Translations under genes and position numbers: made by a program
Assembly: GCA_965649825.1 (NCBI GenBank)
Contig: OZ287704.1
Location: forward strand, 124,001 to 188,000
Length of the DNA: 64,000 nt
Reading direction: 5' to 3'
Source of the DNA: Penicillus capitatus
Lineage: Eukaryota; Chlorophyta
Notes under the pieces: generated by a model
Told to the model about the DNA's origin: nothing
The model's database searches: none
Seen by the model: the letters and a program-made list of their open reading frames with translations, nothing else
Part shown: piece by piece, positions 1 through 9,997 of the stretch
Numbering within the stretch: the stretch's first letter is position 1
Layout: every line of letters starts with the position of its first letter

Positions 1-461
1 ATGCAGTGAGCCCTCAGATGGATGCAGGATGTTGGCTGACGATGGGATCCGACAGATCAGCGCTCTGGACAACTTCCGCCTCTCTTCCATCTTCTGCAGT
101 AGAATCGGGATCAAGGCTGCGTGTCCGGAATACAGGCACCTTTTCTCGCAGAGACGGACAGAAGAGACCGCTTCTTGTCGCAGCGTTGTGGAGACGCGTT
201 GGTAAGTGTGGGCGGCGACCGTTGGATCTTTCGACTGGTCGACAGTTTTCCAGTTGTCCACCTTCGGTGGCAAGATGTCGTGCAGATCGCCTCCATCTGC
301 ATCTGCATGCCACTGGCCCAGATGCGTTGTTTTCGATCGAAGTGACGTTTGATTTCTGTATCTGCGCGCTTACCCTGCCGACGTACAGACGGCGCATCAA
401 AAGGGTGTTCGTTCGTTACTCTAATCCCCCCGTTTCAAAAGGCGACGCAAAAGCACGCTGA
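1..461 (+). CDS. 3' part of an unidentified gene (partial, cut by window start)
   Basis: Three exons are read: up to 201, 246-341 and 389-461, with the stop at 459-461. The introns (202-245, 44 bp, donor GTAAGT; 342-388, 47 bp) have the length typical of this genome. Both junctions preserve frame (phase 2 each) and the reading frame is open to the left edge, so the start lies outside. About 106 residues are visible. They are rich in Cys and Arg and contain short segments such as SALDNF and QIASICICMPL; the second could be a weak membrane or buried strand. No family is recognised. A minus-strand reading frame (14-400) overlaps, but the GTAAGT donor and the matching phases favour the plus strand. 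Seen: splice signals and open frame. Inferred: the splicing. Confidence 0.5.
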   Translation, partial: AVSPQMDAGCWLTMGSDRSALWTTSASLPSSAVESGSRLRVRNTGTFSRRDGQKRPLLVAALWRRVGKCGRRPLDLSTGRQFSSCPPSVARCRADRLHLHLHATGPDALFSIEVTFDFCICALTLPTYRRRIKRVFVRYSNPPVSKGDAKAR

Positions 462-1855
462 AGCAATCAAGAGCTACAAGGAGCATACCTTGGCGGAGCC
501 TTTCTATCTAGGACTCGACTCCAATAACCGCTGTCTGTTTGCGCGATGACAGTCGCAGCATGGTGTAGTGGTGCCAGAGTTTCGGGACTTCCGTTCCCGA
601 GTGATTCACAAAATCTAAACGATCTCTTCTAACTCAGCACTCCTGAGCAACAGACGTGAATGTTCCTGCACACTCCACCGCGTCAACCTCATACATGCGC
701 CGTTTTTTCAGCAGGGTTGTTGCTGACTGGGTACGAACGCGATTATCATCCTTGTCAGTATGGAACAGAGAAAGTGTTGTGCGCGATCGATGATGGATTT
801 AGACCACAAGAGACTAGATTCGACCATGAAGGGAACAGCATGGCAGAACACGAGGAGAAGAAATTGGGCCGCAAAAGACGGAACGTTAAATACTCTCGAG
901 AAAGACAAACGAATGTCTAACTAACATGGCAAGCAAGAAGGAAAAAATCAACACGTACCAGATATCTCAAACTCAATCGTCTAACTTTTTCTCTTTCACA
1001 GCGATCTCTCGGTCTCCCTTGGCCTCTGCCGTGCGTGAACGAGGCGTTACGCGATGGTTGCAGACAGTGACCAATGGATCCTATCTATCAACTCTGAAGA
1101 CGCTCACTGGCAGTCGTTTTCTCTGCACCATTAGTCTCGCCTCTTCATTGTCGTTTTTTTGCTCTTTCGTCCGCTGGCGTTGGAAAGAGTGTATGTTGAA
1201 AGAAGGCATTTTTGTCTATAGACACAATGTGGCATCCTACGGTGCCAGAGTGTGTGGCATACCTACCGTACGTCGTGGCAGCTCGACACACGGTGCCCCT
1301 CGCGCAGAGAGCTCCAACAGTTTCAAAGGTCGTCCGGTTGATTCAAGATCGAGGCGAGAGCTATGTCGTTCTTCCTCCATCACTCCTTCGACGGTAAAAG
1401 GAAGAATCTTTTCAAGCTTTGCAAACACATTACCCACGAGGACGTTGCGTTGCTCTGTTGGAAGTACAGCCGAGTGTGCGATGCGGCAGACCTAAACCGA
1501 AAAAGACACGACAGTCCGCCGACTTGAGATTCGCCGCTCCTTGTACTTCGGTAATTAATCCAAATGCGATCTCGCTTCTTCGGCTTAGATGTGGCTCGCA
1601 AAATCAAAATGGTTGCTTTTCAGTGATGTATCTTGTTCGGAGCCCGATCTGCCCTCACTCTTCGCCTGCTTTCTCTAGCAAACTGTGTTGCGAGACGGAA
1701 CGCGGGATCTGCGATAGATGACAGTTGCGCCGCGAGGTTCACCGTTGACGTCGTGTCAATGCCTCGTTGTTAGTCGAGAAAATGACTTGTTCCGCTTTTA
1801 AACAATAAATGCTTAGCAACCATCCTTTTGTACATATTCCATAACGTTTGGCGTC
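462..1855. other. No supported gene
   Basis: About 1.4 kb without a convincing gene. An 86-residue frame at 660-920 (Arg-rich end) and a 189-residue frame at 926-1495 are open. The second contains a likely intron-like segment near 943-991 (GTACC to a pyrimidine-rich CACAG), so it is unlikely to be translated as one block. Some spliced coding sequence may be hidden here, but I could not chain it. Confidence 0.4.
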
Positions 1856-2170
1856 ATGGCAGCTCAAAGATACCTCTGCATTGCAAGCTGTGTCATCGTG
1901 ACAGCTTTAAAGGTGTTCAGTGAGACAGCTTACGATTTGAAGGAAGGTTTAGAGTCGCGGAGTCGTACAAAACAGGAAGCCGGATACCACACAGATTCCG
2001 GCATTTACAGAAGATGTCTGCGGTACATCGCCGTTAACAAAGAACCGGAAATCTACCGTTGTCTCAAAGACGTCAGCAGTCAGTGTACCTTCTGGAATGT
2101 GCATGAAGAGAGTCAAGATGGAAGATCCATTACCTCTCCTCCTAGAAATCCATTTTGTAAGGACGCATAG
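1856..2170 (+). CDS. Possible small secreted protein
   Basis: A 104-residue frame starts at an ATG in good context (GTCATGGC), with an AT-rich stretch about 45 bp upstream. The first 20-odd residues are hydrophobic (CIASCVIVTAL) and look like a signal peptide. The mature part is polar and has five cysteines, with a loosely repeated YRRCL / YRCLK pattern. Near the end lies TTTTGTAAGG, a possible 5' splice site, so the true C-terminus may come from a downstream exon. No family is recognised. The call rests on signal-peptide character and frame only, and chance is a real alternative. Confidence 0.32.
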   Translation: MAAQRYLCIASCVIVTALKVFSETAYDLKEGLESRSRTKQEAGYHTDSGIYRRCLRYIAVNKEPEIYRCLKDVSSQCTFWNVHEESQDGRSITSPPRNPFCKDA

Positions 2171-2187
2171 AAGTTTAGACGAAGTGA

Positions 2188-2379
2188 ATGGCTGCGGGAT
2201 GCCTGTCAACGACGTTTCTCGCGCTTCTCGTTACTGGCACCAACTTGCTGGCCGAGGAAGTGAAAGATTCGCAGTGCATGCATGTTTCTCGGCGATGTTG
2301 CCGACGAGAGACTTTCGCATTTATTCGACCAGTCTGCGTTCTGCGTCGCCTCTGCTGCCGAGTGAGCAACGCGTGGTAG
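2188..2379 (+). CDS. Possible short cysteine-rich secreted peptide
   Basis: A 63-residue frame begins MAAGCL, followed by a hydrophobic run (LALLVTG) and a plausible cleavage site after LLA. The remaining about 40 residues are basic and carry six cysteines, including two CC pairs spaced C-x6-CC-x11-C-x6-CC, the sort of pattern seen in disulphide-rich secreted peptides. It lies 17 bp after the previous frame, whose possible 5' splice site could instead join into this stretch. No homologue is recognised and no function is claimed. Confidence 0.28.
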   Translation: MAAGCLSTTFLALLVTGTNLLAEEVKDSQCMHVSRRCCRRETFAFIRPVCVLRRLCCRVSNAW

Positions 2380-2707
2380 CCAAAAGCACATCGAACACGG
2401 GGCGAATCCTTCGCGAAATACGAACAGAGCTTTTCTGTCGATGCTACAAAGGGACTGAGTGTTCGCCGCGCGGTTTCGCGCAACATCGGACAGCGTCCAA
2501 ACGGAAACGAAAGCAGTTTCTTACACTTCTCTTTTTGGATGCAAAAAACGAAAGGGGAAGTCGACAAAAGTTTTTGTCCGGGTGGTGACCCTATCGTCGG
2601 CCCCCGAACTTGGCGCGACGTTGTCCTTTCCCCGCCGTAACCCATCCAACTCGGCGCGGGCTCGCCAGACTCAACCGGGTCAACTCTGATGGGACACCCT
2701 CCTCTGA

Positions 2708-2775
2708 GTCCGGCGCAGGAATCGAACCCCCGCGGTCGTACTTCTCGAACTGGTCCAACTGCACCATCCGCATTC
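2708..2775 (-). tRNA. tRNA-like sequence, degenerate (pseudo-tRNA or tRNA-derived SINE head)
   Basis: On the minus strand there is a perfect Pol III B box (GGTTCGATTCC, 2718-2728) and an A box matching TRGYNNARNNGG (TGGTGCAGTTGG, 2755-2766), separated by 26 bp as in tRNA genes. A D-arm (TGGT/ACCA) and a mostly paired anticodon stem can be drawn. The acceptor stem pairs only about 4 of 7, the T stem has a mismatch, and the base before the anticodon is not U. It is therefore probably not a working tRNA. A SINE head or tRNA relic is more likely. No second copy was found in the window. Confidence 0.45.
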
Positions 2776-2850
2776 GGGTCGATCCCCACAGTCGAGAAGA
2801 CGCCGACCCCATCGTATGCCCATCGGTGACGACTCTCCAGAGGCATTCTT

Positions 2851-2921
2851 GACGACTTTGTCCGCCGATCGCGTGCATCTACGACGACTTCGCGGACGAC
2901 TTTCTGACGACTTTGTCCGCC
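2851..2921 (+). repeat. Short direct repeat
   Basis: GACGACTTTGTCCGCC occurs at 2851-2866 and 2906-2921 (55 bp apart), with further partial CGACGACTT copies between and after. It is a small local duplication in non-coding DNA. Confidence 0.6.
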
Positions 2922-4344
2922 GACGACTGTGAGCGTATAACGACTTTGCCAACCACTCTCTGGACGACCCGGCAGTAGTCACAAGCCTCGCATGGCGATC
3001 GCAGATACTTATTCTTAGTCGATTATCGGCGGCACCTGTCGTGTGGTATCCAACGCTAGGTTCAAGTAAGAAGTGAAACCAATGTCTGAATTCAGAAAGC
3101 GTCAAAATGAGAGTCAGACTGCGAGTCGCGACGGCGTTTGAGAATCTCTCCGTACACTTGACCATTCGATTCGCATGCAGTCACCCCGGAGAGAGTTTTT
3201 GCAAAATTTGGTATTCTTTAAGGGTTCTCAAGGAGAGCACATTATACTTTTGTTCGCAGTTACCCATACACACTCCTATAATCCGAAACGTGCCCGTGGC
3301 GAACAAATCGTCTCTTAGGAGCAACTAAACCCTCAGCGCAGAGCACAATGACACAACGTCGCGAGCTTTTTGCCTTCAGGACTGTTCACATTTGCGTTTC
3401 ATACAGAAAACAACTATCTTCCTCTTATCTCTCGCTCTGCGTGGGCGTACACCCGTCATCGAATGGTGGTTGTTCCTGCTCCTGGATACCCTGCTGTTGG
3501 CGTCCATACTCTACCACTAGTGGCGAACTGCGTTTTTCTCTATCCGGTACCAATGAAGTTTGTTCTAAACATTTCACTGCTCTTTTCGTTCTTTGACTGA
3601 TTAGAGAACTCTATTCCTTACAGTACAGTCCATGGTATCCTCGCCTGCCACACTATGCGTTCTTCTAAGCAACTTTTTTCGATGATTGCCTTCGCTGACG
3701 CATCCAAAAAGCAACGCGGTCGTTCTGCGCGAGATAGGCAACGGACATCAGACACCTGCCAAAAGAAAAGACATCGTGAAGTGCTGCAGTGGCACGCAAC
3801 GTTATCCCAAAGGCTACGGTCGTCACTAAGTCTAGTCTTCGAGCTTTCGCGTAACGACACCACATAGCCGCCGCCTAACAACTTGTCTGCGTCAGCGGTT
3901 CAGTCGAACGCATATCGCAGAAATAAGCAATATGAACAGAGATGTAAACGTCTCATAATAAGTATAGAAGAAATACGAGCGAGATATGTTCGCGGTACGA
4001 TCCATCTTTCGTTGAATCTCTTCTGACTCAAAGCTGCACGTCGACGACTGTCTGTATCGTCTTCCTGAAGCATGACGAGAGTTTCTCACATTCGATTGCG
4101 TGCATCGTAGAAGCTGTTCGAAGCCCATGCACGTCCCATCACAACAATGCAGTAACCAGTTCTTCCACTACTCTGAGTTATCTGGGCATCGAAACCGGTT
4201 CCCTCTTAAAGGAACCATGTTCTACGCTAGGGGATGTGCTGCGAACTCGGCACCAATACTTTACTGCGCGAGAAGAATCGCGCCGACTTCCTTCCGCTTT
4301 CCCCGTCTTCGTCACACGAGACATCCATCTCGTACTCAATAACA
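2922..4344. other. Intergenic, nothing recognised
   Basis: Only short frames in competing phases are open here, none with a domain, signal peptide or convincing splice chain. The right end is the upstream region of gene A. Confidence 0.5.
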
Positions 4345-4352
4345 CTATAAAT
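4345..4352 (+). promoter_or_regulatory. TATA-like element upstream of gene A
   Basis: CTATAAAT lies 34 bp before the ATG of gene A. The spacing is compatible with a core promoter and a short leader. No equivalent was noted before the paralogues, so this could be chance. Confidence 0.25.
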
Positions 4353-4386
4353 GTGTCCTGCGTTCGATCTGCGAAAAGTCTAAAAA

Positions 4387-7300
4387 ATGCGAAACAGCTC
4401 TCTCCGTCTTCGCTTTTTCCTCTTCTCCTTTACATGTGTCGTGTGCGTCGCGCTTAATGAAGGTGACGTGCTGCTATCGTCACGGAATCTGCCGTCGCCG
4501 GAGAGAAACCGCGCCAAGGCCCATGGCGAATGGCACCGTTCTCTGCACCAGTTTGCGCCGGATGGGCCCATGGTCGCAACTCGGACGTTCTGGGAGCTCC
4601 GACGAAGCTTCAACTCATTGCTAGAAAACGGTACCATCGTCATTGACGCTGAGGACCCGCTGAAATTGGAAGAAACGTTGATTGTCGACCTTCCGGGCAT
4701 TACTCTCCGCGGGAGATCCGGTCGGCCGACGACTCTCATCTGTCCCTCCGTCTCAAAACCTGCCCTTATCATAAGGTGTCCATCCAGTTATTCATCCCAA
4801 TGGTGTGACATTTGTGTGCAGAGGGGCCAGGACACGGGTGGAGTCCTTGAACTTTGTAAGATGTGAGAATACTTCGGTCATCGTTGTCGAACTGCCGGAG
4901 AGTGTGACGTCCAACTCTTCTGCGGTTTCATTCATGAATGTAGGCTTTTCTGAGAACCGGAATTTCGGAGGGAGAGGCGCCCTTCGGGCTGTCTCCCATA
5001 CTGGTGATCGATTCTGTTCTTCGCATCGGATCAACGTCGAGAACTGTACGTTCTCAAACAACCGAGCGAAGAAAGGAGCAGCGATATACGTCAAGAATGT
5101 CCATCTCAACATTAGGAACTCCAGATTTATCGAGAATCACGCATACCGTTCGGGAGGTGCCATATCATTTGAATCCAAATGCCGAGATCCGAATGCCTTG
5201 ACGATTAAGAACTCCTCGTTTATCGGCAACCTGGCCGTTTCTCGTCTTGCAGTGGCGGAAGGGGACGATCTTACCGAAGATCTGGCTGGACGAGGCGGCG
5301 CCATTGCGGCCATCAATCCTCGAAACACAAGCTTTCAGGATGTCAGATTTGTAAACAACACCAGCTGTGGCGGCGGCGGGGCATTGTATGTCCGCATGAT
5401 AGAGACAGAAGAACAACGAAATCCGACAGCTGACTTCCAAATCGAGAGATCTCTCTTCGAAGGGAACGGAGCTTATTGCATGGCAACTCCCAGAGCAGAG
5501 CTGAGGAACCCTCGTGATCATAATCATTACGCAGGAGGCGCCTTCCTCTATCGCTCGACCGTCTATCTCCAAATGCACTGGATCGTCCGTAACACAAGAT
5601 TCACTCGGAATCGCGCCGTATACGGAGGAGCTATGCAAGTGTCGGGCCAACCTGAGACGCCGCTCAATTTGGTCGATTCTTTATTAGAAGAAAATGGAGC
5701 GCTGCAGAGAGGCGGTGCCATTTGCATCCCTGGGGCTCAACTCAAAATGCGAGGATCAACACTGCGTAGAAACGCTGCACTGGTAGGAGGAGGCATCGCT
5801 GTCTTACTTGGTGGTCGTCTCATCACTTTACCTCACCCTTCGAATCACTCTTTAGTTTCCATCGTCGAAGAGAACTCTGCTTACTATGGCGGAGGCATCG
5901 GCATCTTTGTGACAGGTCTGTTAGATAACACTTCTTATCCCTCTGCATTTCTGTGTCCTGCATCAGATACGATGGATCTGAGATCTTTGACAGTGCGGAA
6001 TAATACGGCGTTCCATTACGGCGGCGGAATCCGCGTCTTTGCCATCTCGACGATGGTCTACTTTCGTGGGATTACTGTGGAGGGCAACAGAGCCATGGCT
6101 GGAGGGGGATTCGCATTCACTTCGTCCCCTATTGCGCATTTTGAATCGGCTGATGGGAAAGCGATGCATGTCGCCAACAACTTGGCGGCTGTCGGTGGTG
6201 GTCTGCTCTTCGAGATCGGGCATTATGTGCCAATCAATATCACAGTAAGCTGCTCTCAACGACGCCGATCGGTCCAAAACCGAAGCTGTAGATTAAGGAA
6301 GCCGTAATCTCGGGCAACACAGTACGCCATTCTCGGCATCCAGACATCGTGGACCTCCGCAGAGCCGGCGAAAGCTATCTCCCATTGCATTCATCTCCGA
6401 TACGTAATACCTACGATTTCATAGATGGCTTCGATACACGATCGGCTTTGACCACCTGGGTTGGATCTTTGGCTGGTCATGGCGGTGGCATCTGTATGTC
6501 ATTTGTCGACATCCTACCTTTTACTCTGGCCCAAGTCAACCTCCAGGACGTAGTGCTACGGGATAACGAGGCAGTGGTGGGCGGAGGTGCTTCGTTCCAC
6601 TACACGGATCTCCTTTGGAACAAAGGAGACATGAAGTACTGTACCTCCAGTGTATTTGGTATCGAATTTTGTCAACGCATGTACTTCAACAAGATCAGTT
6701 TTCGAGGCAACCGGGCAGACTACGCAGGCGGTCTCTTCATCTCGCATCCAGACAGTGTCATTGTCACCTGCAACATGACAGACGTGCAGCTGAATTCCAC
6801 CTTCGAAGCCGTCTACAACAGAAAGATCCATGCACAGGAAATGCTTGATCCGATGCTGGATCTTCAATGCCTCGTCATTGAGGACAACCACATCTCTGTA
6901 TGTCACTCACCTTGTCAAGACGTGTGTTTCGATGAGGATGGTGCGATGCAGGATGGAGAGACTGTTGATGGAGCGGATGTTGGCACTCTGGCAAGGGCAT
7001 TGGCAATCGATGGCCTAGAGGAAGGAACGGATCTGAGACGCGTGGCCAGTGGGGAGAAACTCTCTCTTCCGTGCGACGAGAAGGGAGAGAAAGCGTCATC
7101 CTGCCTCGAAGGATTCACAGTCTCCGTGTTGGATGCTTTCAACCAGACCATTTCCAGAGGCATCGATGACGCGTCTCTGGAGCTATCTCTGGAATCGCCA
7201 AACATCGGAGGTGCCATTCATTATGTGACAAAGCACGGTGTGGCTCGGATCGACGCGACGATGGCTCGAGGAATCGGCGTCGAGTCTTATGTGACCATCC

Positions 7301-9421
7301 TGAACGACCGAGAGCCTTCCATTCGGACGCAAGCGGTTTTCTCCACAAGACAGTGTTATCCTGGAGAGTTCGTAACGGGCGACAGCTGCCACTCGTGTCC
7401 GGCGGATGTCTACAGCTTCAATGCCTCGCTGGGACAGTGCCATCCCTGCGAGGCCCATGCCAGATGCAGGGGACAAGCATCGCTGGTGCCCGAAGTTGGC
7501 TACTGGCACTCGACGCCCTTCTCTCCCAAGTTCCACCGATGCATTGAAAAAGAGGCGTGTCGCTTTGATGACAGGGAAAAGAACCTGGATGCATTCTACC
7601 AGAACGAGGAACAGCTTCAGAAGGATCTGGACAAGATGAATGCCTATCTCGAAGGAAACGATTCTCTGCCAGAATTCCCAAACTACCAACAGTGTGCCGA
7701 AGGGTACGAAGGCGTGCTCTGTGGCTCGTGTCAGCAAGATCACGGACATGGATTCTCAGGAACCTGCGTCTCCTGTCCATCCGAGAGGGGCAATGCAGGG
7801 ATGCTGTTGGCGGCGGCCATCTTCTGGACTTTTGTCGTCATCGGCGTCAACTGTCTGGTCACTCTGATGTCGGCCAGGACAAGGATTCAGCTGGTCCGCC
7901 ACGAAACACACAACCAGGACAACAATCGCACCGGGACGCTGCAGAGAACGACGGTTCACATTCGCGAGAGCGTATCTGTCAGGATACTTCCATCCCGATC
8001 TTGCACACTGAGCCCTGCCACTTCGGAGTTCAGCGATGTCTTCTGTCGCCAGGTCCTGACGCAGTATCTCGTCACCACTGTCCAGCTGACAGAAACACTC
8101 AAGATCCTCATCAACTACCTGCAGGTCACGAGCTCGGCCATGCGACTCTCCGTCGATTGGAGTCGCGTCCTCGACGGTCTCCTCTCTGTCGAAGGTGCGA
8201 CTCTTGAGATTCCCCCTTCCTGATCTAATGCCTCTATGCGCAGCGGCTTTTGTGGGTGTGACCAGCGAGGCGCTGTCCATTCCTTTCGAATGCAACTTTC
8301 AGGGATCGACGACGCACTGGCCACCTTCGATCCTTGCCATATGGATGCGACTTCTCACCCCTTGCTTGGCGCTGACAGGGCTCATTCTCATCTACGTCCT
8401 CTTCTGGATCATTCGTCACTTGACACGCACCACCGAGTTAGAGTCAACGAGCAATCTCCGAGCCAGCGACCTCATCACAGGCGTCATTATCATCATCATC
8501 GTTGCGGTGCACTTCTCATACATCGACAACGTCCGCGAGATGCTGCGAATCGTTAACTGCATCCAAGTGGATGCAGATGATGCATCTCTGACATCGCATC
8601 CGTACGGACAGTACGCCATCGAAGAAGGTCGTACAGTCTGGGCAGAGGACACCGATCTCATCTGTTTTCAAGGAAAGCATCAAGTGACTGGAATCGCCGG
8701 TATCATCGGATTGGTGCTGGCACTGATGCTCATCATCTTCGCTGTTTTCTGGTTGCCAGCAAACAAGAAGAAATCCACCTCGACGCAGTTTGTCGCGCGT
8801 TACTGGTTCATTTATCAGGCATACAAAAACAAATGGTACACGATTCCATGGGAGGCAGTGATTCTGCTTCGCAAGGCACTCATCTCGGCCGTCATTGTCT
8901 TCTCCTTTCAGCTCGGGCCGAGTCTGCAGGCAGCACTGTGTGTAGGGATTCTGATCGCGGCGCACATTCTCCAAGTCGTATGCCAGCCATTCAAGGTCCC
9001 AGAGAATCATGTCCACGTGCCAGAGTACGCAGGTCACTTCCTCAAGGCAATGCACATGCCGAACGTCGCAGCGCGCTTTGTCCGCTGGAACAACTCCCTG
9101 TCTCTGAACGCCCTGGAATTCGCATCTCTCTTATGTTCATTTTTTATCTTCTACACGGCTGTCATCTTGACGGACAACGATGTTTCCGAAATCGTTGTCC
9201 AGTTAATCTCCATCGCCGCCGTGGGCGCCAACATTCTTTTCTTGCTCTACGTGTTATATCGTCTGTACTGGGGGCTTCACATACTCTTGGATCTGAGGTT
9301 GGAAATGGATAATCCAACCTTTGTTGCAACACATGAAAACGATCCTGGGTGTTTCTATCTAATGCGTAAATTGTATCGTGTCTGCCGTGCCGTCGTCCAG
9401 AGACATCTCCATGAGAGATAA
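4387..9421 (+). CDS. Paralogue A: Pmp-like beta-helix ectodomain plus polytopic membrane protein
   Basis: Exons 4387-4775, 4822-5915, 5967-6244, 6292-8194 and 8244-9421 give 1,613 residues. An N-terminal hydrophobic signal (RFFLFSFTCVVCVA) is followed by about 14 repeats of the type FxxN-x-A...GGA (for example NRAVYGGAM, NSAYYGGGI), the hallmark of the Pmp/right-handed beta-helix fold. Next comes an Ig-like stretch with AFNQTI and GIDDASL, then at about 941-1085 a Cys-rich module starting CYPGE and including GYWHSTPFSP and LCGSC. A membrane segment lies at about 1090-1113, then a polar linker and about seven more membrane segments in the last exon. The 51-bp intron 5916-5966 is a multiple of three and stop-free; it is called because the paralogues have an intron there and removing it leaves a 278-nt exon, as in C and D. 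Many N-x-S/T sites suggest a glycosylated surface protein. Role unknown: receptor, channel or adhesin are all possible. Confidence 0.85.
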
Positions 9422-9997
9422 AGGACAACCGAAGGGAGATGGGTGGGATGAACAGTAGTATCGTCTTATAAACGAACAGCTGTTGTGACAATGTTTTGAG
9501 AGGTGTCAGCACCTGAAAGGTGCCAATACCATCCTAGCAGAGATCCATCTGCCATACGCATCCGCGCAAAGAAACGTGTTTGGCACGCTTCAGCAGCTTA
9601 GGAGGTCTCTTCGCCTAGAAACAATTCCCAGTTTCAATGGAATGCCATTGCCGTGACGACAGGCACCTCTCCCTTGTTGGATTCAACGAGATCTCGATCC
9701 AGACGACACATCGTCTGTTGAGGTGGCCGGGCATCTGTTGAGGCAGCCTTCGGCAATACCTGCTCGTCTGATGGACATCACGCATCGAGCGATGTGCAAC
9801 AGGACGAGGATGTTTCAGCAAACGGAGGCACAGGGCATTTTACCGTACAATGCGTACAATAATTACAACAGCCCATCAGAATACAAACAATCTGCCTCGA
9901 GGCCTACAAAATCATATCCGAAATACGATCCCGTGACATACAAAGGATCGATCAGGCGACGTGGATCCGTGTACAAAAGAATACAATTCGCAATGGG
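9422..9997. other. Intergenic between convergent genes
   Basis: Shared 3' region of gene A (+) and the IBtk-like gene (-). No gene is seen; the frame open from 9723 runs into the antisense of the neighbour and is disregarded. Confidence 0.5.

Noticed and set aside
14-400. 128-residue minus-strand frame at the left edge
   Set aside because: The plus strand has a GTAAGT donor and two phase-consistent introns in the same place, so the minus frame is treated as a shadow.
926-1495. 189-residue plus-strand frame
   Set aside because: Contains an intron-like segment near 943-991, shows no domain, and its composition is unlike the other proteins; not convincing as one block.
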